A stretch of 64,000 bases of DNA from Caribbeanibacter sp964518305. GTDB taxonomy: Bacteria; Gemmatimonadota; Gemmatimonadetes; Palauibacterales; Palauibacteraceae. The stretch lies in assembly GCA_964518305.1 (NCBI GenBank), contig CAZFDK010000008.1:1-64000 (forward strand), given 5' to 3'. Below, piece by piece: positions 17,489 through 26,464 of the stretch. The notes beneath the pieces are model-generated. The model saw only the letters and a program-made list of their open reading frames with translations. It was not told where the DNA came from and did no database searches. Each line of letters starts with the position of its first letter. Within the stretch, counting starts at the first letter, position 1. Both the position numbers and the translations under genes were made by a program.

Positions 17489-17752
17489 TCAGATGGCCTC
17501 TACGCTCCGGACGGCCGGGACCTCCATCCGGAGCCGCTGCTCGACGCCCGCCTTGAGCGTCATCATCGACATCGGGCAGGCGTAGCAGGCTCCCACCATG
17601 CGTACCCGAACGCGTCCCTCGTCCTCCTCGAAGTCGACGAGCTCGATGTCGCCACCGTCCTGGCGGATGGCCGGACGAATGGAGTCGAGGACGGCCTCGA
17701 TTCGTTCGCGGTCGCTGATCGTGGAGGTGCCCCCCGATGCGGGCTCGCTCAT
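17489..17752 (-). CDS. NifU C-terminal domain Fe-S scaffold protein
   Basis: 87-residue protein with the NifU/Nfu motif IRPAIRQDGGDIELVDFE and the cluster-binding CYACPM (CxxC, around residues 60-63). These proteins hold a transient 4Fe-4S cluster and pass it to targets. The start is taken at ATG 17752 (MSEPASGG), consistent with the promoter TTGACG-N17-TAGCTT whose start site would be near 17798; longer frames would begin upstream of that promoter. It is followed by mrp, a known partner class. Confidence 0.93.
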   Translation of the reverse strand: MSEPASGGTSTISDRERIEAVLDSIRPAIRQDGGDIELVDFEEDEGRVRVRMVGACYACPMSMMTLKAGVEQRLRMEVPAVRSVEAI

Positions 17753-17804
17753 GGTGTGGCGGCTCGAAGTTGGGATGATGCGGCCCGAACGGACCGTCGT
17801 GGCG

Positions 17805-17833
17805 AAGCTACCAACGGCTTCTAACCCCGTCAA
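17805..17833 (-). promoter_or_regulatory. Promoter of the nifU-mrp-DUF62 operon
   Basis: Minus strand: TTGACG (17833-17828), 17-nt spacer, TAGCTT (17810-17805). The leader to the nifU ATG would be about 46 nt. Five of six -35 bases match consensus. Confidence 0.75.
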
Positions 17834-17886
17834 CGAGAGCGAGTTTCGATCTCAACCGGGCGTTCCGAGCCCCGTCGCGGATCGCG

Positions 17887-20364
17887 TCACCGTGGCGTGA
17901 GCACATAGCGGCGGCCGACCTCCCGCTCCCGCCGATCCCGCGGTAGATACATCGGGATCAGCTCTCCCTCCCCCCACCGTCGCGACATGTCGCCGTAGTG
18001 CTCGCTGAACGGATTACCGCTCTGGCCCGTGGGCAGGAGGAACCGCGCCTCCGGGCCGTCGGGCCGGAGCTCCGCCACGAAGCGCTCCGTGGGACCGTAG
18101 TCGCTGATCCACGGCGGGCGCCACGATCCGCCGCCGATATCACCCCACCGGCCGTAATCGTCGGGGCGCAGGGTGTGGGGTGCGCCGGGCCCCGGGTAGG
18201 GTCCCACGTCGAAGTCGAACAGGGCGTCGAGCCACGGCACGCGCCCCAGGGGATGCCGGTGCACCTCCCGGTGCAGCTCTCCCCAGGGCCGGTCGCCCAC
18301 CGCGGCCACGGCGTCCTCCATGGCGAGCTCCTCCAGGCCGGCCAGCGTCTCACGCTCCGGCGTCGCCACGTCGTCCACCCACGCTCCGCCGCCCTCGCCC
18401 TCCAGGATCCTGAGCAGCGCGCCGTCGGGAAAGTAGGCCCAGCGCCCGCCTCCCCCGTATTCGTCGGCGGCGATCCGATCACGGAGGGCGTACAGCCAGG
18501 CATAGAAGAGGGGGGCACCGCGGGCGTCGGCGTCCACGCGCCGATCCCAGTCGGAGAGGAGGGCCGCCGCCGAGTCAGCTCCTGTCCGCCGAGCAGCGGA
18601 CACTGCACGGTCCAGTACGCGGTCCGCGAAGAGACTCCGGACGTCTCGGGAAAGGGAGGCCGTGGAGCTTGGCGTCCAGGAGGCGGTACCCGAGAGGCGC
18701 TCGGCCAGCCGCCGGGCCCGAAAGGGGAGCGGATAGTCCCGGCCCACCACGCCATACAGCCCCGGCGCCTGAAGGTTGTTTGCGGTGGCGAAGTACCCCC
18801 GCTCCGGGTTCCGCCCCGCGGGGTGTGCCGATGCCGGCCAGAGGCCGCTCCACCCCCCGCTCCAGCGCGGCGCCGGCACGGGGAGGGCACCGGACCACCC
18901 GGGTCGAACCGGGATCCTCCCGCTCAGCCGATAGCCCGTGTTCCCCCGTCGGTCGGCGAAGACGACGTTCTGGTGCGGCGACGAGAAGTCCCTCACCGCG
19001 CTGTCGAAGGCGGCGGCCGTCCGGGCCCGGTTCATCGCCAGGAGGCCGCGCGGCCCTCCCACCGTCTCGGCCGGGAGCCAGCGCGCGGAGAGGGGCGCGT
19101 CGAGCCCCTCGACGGCGTCGGTGATCACCGGTCCGCGTGTCGTGGAGCGCACCCGGTGCACCACGGGGCTCTCCCGCCCCCGGACCCGGATCGTCTCCGG
19201 ACGGACGGCGAAGGGGCGCAGGCTGTCACCGTCCCGGTAGCGGCGCCCCTCCGGCCCGACCTCCTCCCGCGCGAAATCGATGTCGTCCACCATGCCGTTG
19301 GTGAACCCCCAGGCAACGCCGCGATTGAAGCCGACCACGACCCCCGGCACGCCGGGCAGGGTGAGGCCTCCCGCGGAATAGCTCCGGCCGGCGGAGATCG
19401 ATGCCAGGTACCAGGTGGCCGGGGCCCGCAGCCCCAGGTGCATGTCGTTGGCCACGATCGGATGGCCGCTCCGGGTGTGCTCGCCGCCCAGGACCCACGC
19501 GTTGGAGGCGCTCCTGGCCGACAGGCGACCCAGGAACACCAGTGGATCCCAGCGGTCGGCTCCCCGCCCCTCCGCGGGGTATCGCTCCGGGCGCGTGCCC
19601 TCCGGGGCCGCGTTCGATCGGGACGGAACGGAGTCCGCCGCCCACGGTGGCTCGCCCCCCGAAGCTCGCTCCACCCCCTCGGGGAGCGGCACGCTGTCGG
19701 CCAGGATGGTCGGTGCCCACTCCGGATAGCCTGCCTCCAGGAACCGCAGCTTCTCCGGCGGCACGGTCCGGCTCGCATTCCACCGGGAGAGCTCGGTCTC
19801 CCAGAAGGTCAGATCCAGGGCCATGACCTTGCCCACCGCCAGGCTGGCCCGCGCCGACCAGCGGCCGGGCTCGATCCCGAGGATCACGAACTCCGGCGGC
19901 CACGGATCCTCCCAAGTCCCGATCCGGGCGTTGACGCCGGCGGCGTAGGCAACCAGCAGCTCTCGCTCCCCCGGACCCAGCGAACGCAGCGCCCGTCCGG
20001 CCGCGCCCCACAGGTCCAGGGTACGGGACAGCCGGTCCACCGGGAGCGCCTGCGTCCCGAAGATCTGCGCCAGGCGCCCCCGGGCCGACCTGCGCAGGAG
20101 CTCCATCTGCCACAAGCGGTGACTGGCGTGGAGCCAGCCCTGGGCGAAGAGGGCGTCCGGGAGCGTGTCGGCTCGCACCCTGGGCACGCCCCAGTCGTCG
20201 ACCCGGACGCTCACCCCGGACGCGGGACCTCCCTCCGTCTCCGCCGGCACCTCCACTACGCCCGAGGGCGCCTGCAGAGAGGAGCGGAGGTGGAAGTAGC
20301 CTCCGGTGGCGGCGAGCCCGGCGAGCACGACGAGCGCGGCGACGGCCGCGCCCACGCGCCTCAC
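17887..20364 (-). CDS. Penicillin-acylase family N-terminal nucleophile hydrolase
   Basis: 825-residue exported Ntn-hydrolase precursor. It has an N-terminal membrane/signal segment (VGAAVAALVVLAGLAATGG), then the alpha-chain region (DDWGVPRVRADTLPDALFAQGWLHASHRLWQMELLRR). The autoprocessing site SASNAWVLGGEHTRSGHPIVANDMHLGL gives the catalytic beta-chain Ser near residue 287. Further on are VVGFNRGVAWGFTN and the C-terminal ESGQSG-like LPTGQSGNPFSEHYGD. The family cleaves amide bonds of penicillins, acyl-homoserine lactones or other acylated compounds; substrate cannot be told from sequence. Its start overlaps the upstream STAS-like gene by 4 bp, so it ends an operon of kinase and regulatory genes. 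Confidence 0.93.
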   Translation of the reverse strand: MRRVGAAVAALVVLAGLAATGGYFHLRSSLQAPSGVVEVPAETEGGPASGVSVRVDDWGVPRVRADTLPDALFAQGWLHASHRLWQMELLRRSARGRLAQIFGTQALPVDRLSRTLDLWGAAGRALRSLGPGERELLVAYAAGVNARIGTWEDPWPPEFVILGIEPGRWSARASLAVGKVMALDLTFWETELSRWNASRTVPPEKLRFLEAGYPEWAPTILADSVPLPEGVERASGGEPPWAADSVPSRSNAAPEGTRPERYPAEGRGADRWDPLVFLGRLSARSASNAWVLGGEHTRSGHPIVANDMHLGLRAPATWYLASISAGRSYSAGGLTLPGVPGVVVGFNRGVAWGFTNGMVDDIDFAREEVGPEGRRYRDGDSLRPFAVRPETIRVRGRESPVVHRVRSTTRGPVITDAVEGLDAPLSARWLPAETVGGPRGLLAMNRARTAAAFDSAVRDFSSPHQNVVFADRRGNTGYRLSGRIPVRPGWSGALPVPAPRWSGGWSGLWPASAHPAGRNPERGYFATANNLQAPGLYGVVGRDYPLPFRARRLAERLSGTASWTPSSTASLSRDVRSLFADRVLDRAVSAARRTGADSAAALLSDWDRRVDADARGAPLFYAWLYALRDRIAADEYGGGGRWAYFPDGALLRILEGEGGGAWVDDVATPERETLAGLEELAMEDAVAAVGDRPWGELHREVHRHPLGRVPWLDALFDFDVGPYPGPGAPHTLRPDDYGRWGDIGGGSWRPPWISDYGPTERFVAELRPDGPEARFLLPTGQSGNPFSEHYGDMSRRWGEGELIPMYLPRDRREREVGRRYVLTPR

Positions 20365-20990
20365 GGCTCGTCCTCCTCCCGGCCCTCCGGCGCCTGCTCC
20401 CGGGAGGCGGCGGAGAGCGTGCGCCGAAGTGAGACGTAGTGGCGTCGATCCTCCACGACCAGGCGGCGGCGGGTGAGTCGGTCCAGGAGGCTCCTCACCT
20501 CTTCCACCGCCCGCTCCATCTCGCCGGCGACATCGGAAGGCCCTGCCCGACCCAGCCGCTGCACCGCCCTCCAGGCCGCCCGGTCCCTCCCCTCCACGGA
20601 GCCGACGAGCATCGGCTCCCCCCCGGCGCTCTCGCCGGCCACGGCCAGGGTACGTCGGACCAGGGCCGACTCCACCGGATCGAGGTGATGCTCCTCCAGT
20701 CCCCGGAAGAAGAACCAGGTCTCCGCCAGCTCGTCCCGGGACCGGACCCCGTCCACGAGCTTCGCCACGACCTCGTCGGCGCAGCTGAAGTCGATCACCG
20801 CCACGTTCCTGAAATCGAGGACGGCCACCAGCGGCCCCTCCGAGGCGACGATCTGCTCCCGAATGCTCATGCGTACGGCTCGCCCCGTGTGGCGCGTGAC
20901 GAGATAGCTGTACAGACTGGTCTCGGAGACCTCCGGCCGGGAACCTCCCGCCCGCGACCTCTCCCTGGCCTCGTCAGCGCTCACGTCCAT
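20361..20990 (-). CDS. STAS-like / winged-helix-type regulatory protein
   Basis: 209 residues. Residues about 45-85 (SEGPLVAVLDFRNVAVIDFS, then CADEVVAKLV) look like a STAS/anti-anti-sigma-type sheet-helix unit around the phospho-acceptor position. The C-terminal part (DVAGEMERAVEEVRSLLDRLTRRRLVVEDRRHYVSL) resembles a winged helix. The preceding gene codes for a STAS plus HATPase protein, so this is likely its partner in a partner-switching system (inference). ATG 20990 is immediately next to AGGAGG; a GTG at 20984 has better spacing and may be the true start. It overlaps its neighbours by 17 bp (upstream gene) and 4 bp (acylase). Confidence 0.7.
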   Translation of the reverse strand: MDVSADEARERSRAGGSRPEVSETSLYSYLVTRHTGRAVRMSIREQIVASEGPLVAVLDFRNVAVIDFSCADEVVAKLVDGVRSRDELAETWFFFRGLEEHHLDPVESALVRRTLAVAGESAGGEPMLVGSVEGRDRAAWRAVQRLGRAGPSDVAGEMERAVEEVRSLLDRLTRRRLVVEDRRHYVSLRRTLSAASREQAPEGREEDEP

Positions 20991-21897
20991 CCTCCTCGTT
21001 TTCCCTCTCTTCCCTCGCCGGGATCACGATCTGCACCTGCGCGCCCGGAAACTCCGGCAGCCCCTCTTCGGTGTCAGGAATGTCGTCCCATCCGGGCACG
21101 CGGGCGATGGCGGCGTCGCCGCTCCGGATTCGGATCTCGCCGTTCCACCGGTCCACCTGCCGGCGGATGGCCTGGAGTCCCTGACCCCGCCCCGGATCGT
21201 GGAAGCGGGATTCGCCCTCCAGGAACGCGGCCTCGAGCGCCTTCAGCGAAGACCAGCGGTCTCCGTAACGGCGGGCGTGCTCCTTCGCCAGCGACCCCTG
21301 GAAGCCTACCCCGACGTCCATGACCGCCAGGACCACCACGTCCCGTCCCAGCCGCTCCTTCCAGTAGTAGGTCTGGGCGCACACCCAGCCGTCGGCCTGC
21401 GCGTGCTCCAGTACGTTCTGGCACACCTCCGACAGCATGACGCTGAACTGGATCACCGAGGGCTTGGGGTGGCCGAGCTTCTTCTGCAGGATGGCCGACG
21501 CCCGGTCGCGGACCCCCTCCACCACCTGGTGGACATCGCGGTGGGACCGGATCGGGGTGATCTCCAGGAGGGCGTCCGACTCCCGGTGGGAGCGTCCGCT
21601 CCGCTCGGGCAGGTCGAACACCTCGGCCGCGTTCGGCCAGAAGTCCATCCGCTCCACGTAGCTCCGGACGTCCTTCGACTCCGGCCGCTCCAGGCCCGGG
21701 GCCAGGCCCGTCCGCTCTCGGGCCACCTCGCCGGCGGCCAGCAGCCCCACGAGGCCGTAGGGGGAGACCCAGCGGACCCGGCGGGTGTCGTAGATCACCC
21801 GCCCGTCCCCGGCGTCCGTGGCGCGGTTCGTCTCCTCGACGATCTCCTCGAATCCGTCCTGATCCAGGACGGACGGCACCGAGACCACCCGGCTCAC
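20974..21897 (-). CDS. STAS-like plus HATPase (anti-sigma-kinase-type) protein
   Basis: 307 residues from the GTG at 21897, which has GGAGGGG upstream and overlaps the pfkB-type stop as GTGA. The first ~90 residues form a STAS-like unit (VIYDTRRVRWVSPYGLVGLL). The C-terminal part is a GHKL ATPase: N-box-like MLSEVCQNVLEHAQADGW, G1-like VVLAVMDVGVGFQGSLA and a G2-like GRGQGLQAIRRQV. Such proteins act as serine kinases or anti-sigma factors. Having both a STAS-like unit and an ATPase in one chain, next to a second STAS-like protein, suggests a self-contained partner switch. A histidine kinase role is unlikely because no H-box is present. Confidence 0.8.
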   Translation of the reverse strand: MSRVVSVPSVLDQDGFEEIVEETNRATDAGDGRVIYDTRRVRWVSPYGLVGLLAAGEVARERTGLAPGLERPESKDVRSYVERMDFWPNAAEVFDLPERSGRSHRESDALLEITPIRSHRDVHQVVEGVRDRASAILQKKLGHPKPSVIQFSVMLSEVCQNVLEHAQADGWVCAQTYYWKERLGRDVVVLAVMDVGVGFQGSLAKEHARRYGDRWSSLKALEAAFLEGESRFHDPGRGQGLQAIRRQVDRWNGEIRIRSGDAAIARVPGWDDIPDTEEGLPEFPGAQVQIVIPAREERENEEDGRER

Positions 21898-22865
21898 GTC
21901 CCCTCCCCCGTCTCCAAAGTTCGCCCCGGGTCTCCCCTCTCCGCCAGGGCCCGTCCTCCGCTGCGTCGCGCGTTTCGTGCGGCCACGCGGTTGGCGCGCC
22001 GAACGGCTTCCGGCACCTCGGCGCCCCCCAGGAGGGATCCGAAGCACGTGATCCCCCACACGTCCCCGCAGCCGGTGGGGTCCGGGTCCTCCACCGTCTC
22101 GGCCGCCGGCACCTCGCCGTCCAGCACGCGCCGAGAGGCTCCGTCCTCCGACCCGGCCAGCCCGGGGGCGGCCGCCCACCGGGCACCGCGCTCTCCCCGC
22201 GTCACGAGGATCGCCCGGGTCCGCCCCTCGGCCACGGCCTGCCGCGCCGCCACCCACGGCTCCCGTCCCTCGCCGGCCAGCAGGTGCAGCTCCTCCTCGT
22301 TCACCTGCACAACGTCGAAGCAGGAGACCCATTCCGCACCCTCCTCCAGCCGGCGGGGCCGGCGGATTCCGTCGGGCCCGACCTCCAGGAAGAGTGAGTG
22401 CAGGTCGGCGTAGACCGGGCCGCGAACCTCGTCTCCGAGTCGGCGGGCGGCCGGCAGGTCCATCTCCCAACCGGCGATGAAGTTCACGTAGAGCGCGTCG
22501 CAGGAGGCCGCCAGGGGAGCCAGCTCCCCCCGGCTCCATCCGGGCACGCCCCCGCTGAGACGCTCCGTGCGCTCACGGTGGTCCCGGTAGCGGAGCTCCA
22601 CCCGGTTGTTGGGCTCGTCGACGAAGCGGACTCCCTCCAGCGATCCGACCCGTTCCAGGCTCTCGAACAGCTCGTGGGCCCGGCGGCGCATGTCCTCACC
22701 CACCTTGATGATGGGGATCAGCGTCCAGCCGCGGGGGCCGGCGACCTCGAAGGCCGACAGGGCGTACGAGATGCCGCCCCACTCCTCGACGGGCCCGTCG
22801 AGGCCGGAATCCCGCCCGTGGATCGTGTCCCACACGAGCGTGCCGACCACCCCGAGGCGCTTCAC
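21894..22865 (-). CDS. PfkB-family (ribokinase-like) kinase
   Basis: 323-residue member of the PfkB sugar/nucleoside kinase family, starting at GTG 22865. The C-terminal signature EDPDPTGCGDVWGITCFGSLLGG contains the catalytic Asp in the GCGD motif, and ATP-site residues lie in ILVTRGERGARW. The N-terminal substrate half (GGISYALSAFEVAGPRGW) is shorter than in ribokinase, and GCGD replaces the usual GAGD. The substrate is unknown. It lies 57 bases downstream of lepA and overlaps the STAS-HATPase gene. Confidence 0.88.
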   Translation of the reverse strand: MKRLGVVGTLVWDTIHGRDSGLDGPVEEWGGISYALSAFEVAGPRGWTLIPIIKVGEDMRRRAHELFESLERVGSLEGVRFVDEPNNRVELRYRDHRERTERLSGGVPGWSRGELAPLAASCDALYVNFIAGWEMDLPAARRLGDEVRGPVYADLHSLFLEVGPDGIRRPRRLEEGAEWVSCFDVVQVNEEELHLLAGEGREPWVAARQAVAEGRTRAILVTRGERGARWAAAPGLAGSEDGASRRVLDGEVPAAETVEDPDPTGCGDVWGITCFGSLLGGAEVPEAVRRANRVAARNARRSGGRALAERGDPGRTLETGEGT

Positions 22866-22922
22866 GCCGGAGCCCCGGCCACCCGCGGCGTCACCGGCGG
22901 CGGGACGGATGCGCGCCGGGCC

Positions 22923-24728
22923 TCAGTCGCCCACCTCCAGCAGGGCCATGAAGGCCTCCTGGGGCACGTCGACCGTGCCCACCTTCTTCATCCGCTTCTT
23001 CCCCTCCTTCTGACGCTCGAGGAGCTTCCGCTTCCGCGTCACGTCTCCGCCGTAGCACTTGGCCGTGACGTTCTTGCGGCGGGCGGGGAGTGTCTCCCGG
23101 GCGACGACCTCGCTGCCGATGGCCGCCTGGATCGGGACCTCGAACATCTGGCGCGGGATCAGCTCCTTCAGCTTCTGCGTGATCCTCCGGCCGCGGTCGT
23201 AGGCGCGGTCGCGGTGCACGATCGTGCTCAGGGCGTCTACCGGATCCTTGTTGAGCAGGATGTCCAGCTTCACCAGGTCGGACTCCTCGTACCCCACCGG
23301 CTCGTACTCCATCGTGGCGTAGCCGCGGGAGACGGACTTCAGTCGGTCGTAGAAGTCCAGGACGATCTCGGCCAGCGGGAGCTTGTAGACGATCTCCACC
23401 CGCTCCGGATCCCGGTATCGCATGTCCTGGTACTCGCCCCGGCGGTCCTCGCACAGCTTCTGGATGTTTCCGATATGATCGTCGGGCGTCAGGAGGCGCA
23501 CCCGCACGTAGGGCTCCTCGACCGTCTCGATCTCTGCCCGGTCCGGAAACGTCGCCGGGTTCTCGACCTCGATCCGCTCCCCGTCGGTCCGCGTGATCCG
23601 GTACTCGACGTTGGGGATCGTGGTGATCAGGTCCAGGTCGAACTCACGCTCCAGCCGCTCCTGGACGATCTCCATGTGGAGCAGGCCGTTGAAGCCGCAG
23701 CGGAACCCGTAGCCCAGGGCCTCCGACGTCTCGGGCTCGTACCCGAGGCTGGCGTCGTTGAGGCTGAGCTTCTCCAGGCCGTCGCGGAGGGCCTCGAAGT
23801 GATCGGACTCGGTGGGGTGGAGCCCGGCGTACACCATGGGCTTCACCTCCTTGTAGCCCGGCAGCAGCTCGTCGGCCCGGTCGTCGGCGTCCAGGATGGT
23901 GTCACCGACCTTCGTGTCGTGAATCTGCTTGATCTGGGCGGTCAGGTATCCCACCTCGCCGGTGGAGAGCTCCTCCGTGGACTGCATTCCCAGCCGCAGG
24001 TAGCCGACATCGTCTACCTCGTAGACGGAGTCGTTGGCCCCGAAGGTGATCTCCATGCCCGGGCGCACGACTCCGTCCACGACGCGGATGAACGGGACGG
24101 CCCCCCGGTACTTGTCGTAGAAGGAGTCGAAGATGAGGGCGCGCAGCGGCGCATCGGTCCGGCCCGAGGGATCCGGGACCCGGTCCACCACGGCCTCGAG
24201 GATCTGGTCGATGTTCGTCCCCTCTTTGGCGGACGCCAGGATGACTTCCTCGGGCTCCTTGCCCAGCAGGTCGCAGACCTCCATGCGCAGGTCCTCGGGC
24301 TGCGCCGAGGGGAGGTCGATCTTGTTGAGGACAGGGATCAGCTCCAGGCCGGCGTCCATGGCCTGGTACAGCGTGGATATGGTCTGGGCCTCGATGCCCT
24401 GGGCAGCGTCGATCACCAGCAGGGCGCCCTCGCAGGCCGCCAGGCTCCGGCTCACCTCGTACGTGAAATCGACGTGCCCCGGCGTGTCGATGAGGTTCAG
24501 CTCGTACTCCTCGCCGTCGCTGGCGGTGTACGGCAGCCGGATGGCGTTCAGCTTGATCGTGATGCCCCGCTCCCGCTCGAGGTCCATGGAGTCGAGGACC
24601 TGCTCCTTCATCTTCCGCCGCTCCACCGCACCGGTCGCCTCCAGTAGGCGATCGGCCAGCGTCGACTTGCCGTGATCCACGTGGGCGATGATGGAGAAAT
24701 TCCGTATGTGGTCCAGGTCGTTGGACAC
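22923..24728 (-). CDS. lepA: Elongation factor 4 (LepA), ribosome back-translocase-type GTPase
   Basis: Translational GTPase. The G domain shows AHVDHGKSTLADRL (G1), RGITIKLNAI (G2), DTPGHVDF (G3), NKIDLPSA (G4) and SAKEG (G5). LepA-specific regions follow: LNDASLGYEPE, ALGYGFRCGFNGLLHMEI and the C-terminal domain GGDVTRKRKLLERQKEGKKRMKK. Starting at GTG 24728 (VSNDLDHIRNFS) the protein is 601 aa, the normal LepA length. An ATG at 24875 would add 49 arginine-rich residues that the family lacks. It belongs to the leftward run from pyk. Confidence 0.96.
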   Translation of the reverse strand: MSNDLDHIRNFSIIAHVDHGKSTLADRLLEATGAVERRKMKEQVLDSMDLERERGITIKLNAIRLPYTASDGEEYELNLIDTPGHVDFTYEVSRSLAACEGALLVIDAAQGIEAQTISTLYQAMDAGLELIPVLNKIDLPSAQPEDLRMEVCDLLGKEPEEVILASAKEGTNIDQILEAVVDRVPDPSGRTDAPLRALIFDSFYDKYRGAVPFIRVVDGVVRPGMEITFGANDSVYEVDDVGYLRLGMQSTEELSTGEVGYLTAQIKQIHDTKVGDTILDADDRADELLPGYKEVKPMVYAGLHPTESDHFEALRDGLEKLSLNDASLGYEPETSEALGYGFRCGFNGLLHMEIVQERLEREFDLDLITTIPNVEYRITRTDGERIEVENPATFPDRAEIETVEEPYVRVRLLTPDDHIGNIQKLCEDRRGEYQDMRYRDPERVEIVYKLPLAEIVLDFYDRLKSVSRGYATMEYEPVGYEESDLVKLDILLNKDPVDALSTIVHRDRAYDRGRRITQKLKELIPRQMFEVPIQAAIGSEVVARETLPARRKNVTAKCYGGDVTRKRKLLERQKEGKKRMKKVGTVDVPQEAFMALLEVGD

Positions 24729-24940
24729 GGAGCTGTCTGGCCTCTGTGGTCGGGGTGCGTTCAGCCTCTCTCGCGGCTCGTCCGAGCCTCCGGGTTCCGC
24801 GGACCGGGGATCGATCTCGCGCCGCCGGCCCCCTCCGGAGCTCGGCTCGGAACCGGAACACTCATACCGTGCCATCCGGACGCCGGTCCGGACGCGGGAG
24901 GGCGAGCACGTACGCGGACGTCCCGGCTCGGTCCCTCGGA

Positions 24941-25624
24941 TCAGGCTCGCGGAAAGCGGACGCGGAAGGGACCGTCGCCGGCGTCCCGAGGCTCGACCTC
25001 GCCCCCGGCCCGCCGGGCCTGCGCCACGAGCTCCGCCCTCTTCCCTCCACCCTCCCACGGGGCTCCCGGCCCGACCTCGATCCACGGACCATCGTCGCCG
25101 GAGCCCGCCGCCAGGTAGGGCTCCTCCCCCTCCCGGGCCGCGTGGCGGGCGCCGGAAGCGGCGCCCAGGACCAGCGCCAGGAGGCCCCCTTCCCTGACCC
25201 GGGTCGACGAGCCCCCGCCCTCCTCGCCGGCATCCGGAAGGCGCAGGCGCAGCTCCTGCCCGTCTTCCCGCTCGTCGAGCCGAAAAGCATCGGCCGCCTC
25301 TCGCAGGAGCTCGAGCAGGTCGACGCCGGTCCGGGGCTCGTCGGGCGAGCGCCGGGCCAGGGCGATGAGCATCCGTATGCGTCCGTCCACGCGTCGGATG
25401 TTCTGGTCCACCACGCTCGTCAGCCGCTCTGTCTCCTCCTCGTCGCCCTTCGCAGCCCGCATGCGGATCACCTCCAGATTGACCGTGATGGCCTGGAACG
25501 GGTTCTTGAGCTGGTGGGCGATCCGGTCCACGGCCTCGGCCAGGACCGAGCTCTTCGCCTCGGCGCCCAGGCTCCCCGGATCCTCCGCATCGGGCACCTC
25601 CAACCCGCCACCGCGGCCGCTCAC
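24941..25624 (-). CDS. Histidine-kinase-like protein with H-box but degenerate ATPase domain
   Basis: 227 residues from a GTG at 25624 that overlaps the upstream MBL gene as GTGA. An H-box (DRIAHQLKNPFQAITVNLEVIRM) and dimerisation helix typical of HisKA domains are present. The following HATPase region lacks recognisable N, G1 and G2 boxes (it reads EGGLLALVLGAASGARHAAREGEEPYL). The protein has no sensor, transmembrane or receiver domain. It may be phosphorylated but unable to bind ATP, or serve only as a scaffold or phosphotransfer partner. Confidence 0.65.
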   Translation of the reverse strand: MSGRGGGLEVPDAEDPGSLGAEAKSSVLAEAVDRIAHQLKNPFQAITVNLEVIRMRAAKGDEEETERLTSVVDQNIRRVDGRIRMLIALARRSPDEPRTGVDLLELLREAADAFRLDEREDGQELRLRLPDAGEEGGGSSTRVREGGLLALVLGAASGARHAAREGEEPYLAAGSGDDGPWIEVGPGAPWEGGGKRAELVAQARRAGGEVEPRDAGDGPFRVRFPRA

Positions 25625-26397
25625 AGCTCCACCACGAGGCCGTCGTGAGCCGGACGAACGCCATCGGGCAGCCGCTCCGCCGTCTCGCCGTGCTCGAGAC
25701 GGTGGGTCATGTGCGTGAGGAACGTCCTCTCCGCGCCGATCCTCCGGGCAACGTCCACGGCCTCCTCCACGTTGAAGTGGATCGGATGGGGGTTGCCGAA
25801 CCACAGCGCGTTCACCGTCAGCACCCGTACCCCCTCCAGCAGCGGCAGGGTCTTTTCCGGGATCTCCTTGGCGTCGACGACCACCGCCAGGTCCCCCACA
25901 CGCAACCCGTAGCTGGTGTAGCTGCCGTGCGGACAGCCGAAGGGCGTGACCTCGAACCCGGCGGCGGAAAAGGGCTCCCGATCGCGAAAGGACCGGAGTT
26001 CCAGGTCCGGGATCGCGCTCCCCGGATCCGGCTCCACCTGCTCCGAGAAGATGTAGGGGAATCGGTCCCGGACCTCGTCCCGGTACTCCCGGGCCACGTG
26101 CACCGGGAGCGCGTGCTCGGAACGCAGCGTGAAGATCCGGAGGTCGTCGACGCCGTGGAGGTGATCGGCGTGGGGGTGGGTGATGAACGCGGAGTCCACC
26201 TGCCGCACTCCGGCCTCCACGAGCTGCAGACGCAGCTCGGGAGGGGTGTCCACCAGAAGACGCCGGCCGTCCTCCTCGAGGAGCATCCCGTGGCGGGTCC
26301 GCTGATTCCGGGGGTCCTCGGAGCGACACACCGCGCACCGACAGCCGATGACCGGCACGCCGAAGGAGGTCCCGGTGCCGAGGAATCGGATCTTCAT
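25621..26397 (-). CDS. MBL-fold metal-dependent hydrolase (PhnP-like)
   Basis: 258-residue metallo-beta-lactamase-fold hydrolase. Motifs: FLGTGTSFGVPVIGCRCAVCRS at the N-terminus, the metal-binding HPHADHLHGVDDL (HxHxDH, near residues 83-88), then VVVDAKE, NPHPIHFNVEEAV and THMTHRLEHGE. The GCxCxxC cluster after GTGTS resembles PhnP-like and related phosphodiesterases, where cysteines bind an extra zinc. It starts at ATG 26397, 67 bases after pyk. Confidence 0.9.
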   Translation of the reverse strand: MKIRFLGTGTSFGVPVIGCRCAVCRSEDPRNQRTRHGMLLEEDGRRLLVDTPPELRLQLVEAGVRQVDSAFITHPHADHLHGVDDLRIFTLRSEHALPVHVAREYRDEVRDRFPYIFSEQVEPDPGSAIPDLELRSFRDREPFSAAGFEVTPFGCPHGSYTSYGLRVGDLAVVVDAKEIPEKTLPLLEGVRVLTVNALWFGNPHPIHFNVEEAVDVARRIGAERTFLTHMTHRLEHGETAERLPDGVRPAHDGLVVEL

Positions 26398-26464
26398 GCC
26401 GGGCGGGCGCTCCGCCGCGACCGGGGCGGCGACGGCGCCGTAGCAGGCTCGACCACGGCGCCCG

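Noticed and set aside
24729..24875. N-terminal extension of LepA to ATG 24875
   Set aside because: The 49 added residues are arginine/serine-rich and absent from LepA; GTG 24728 gives the family length.
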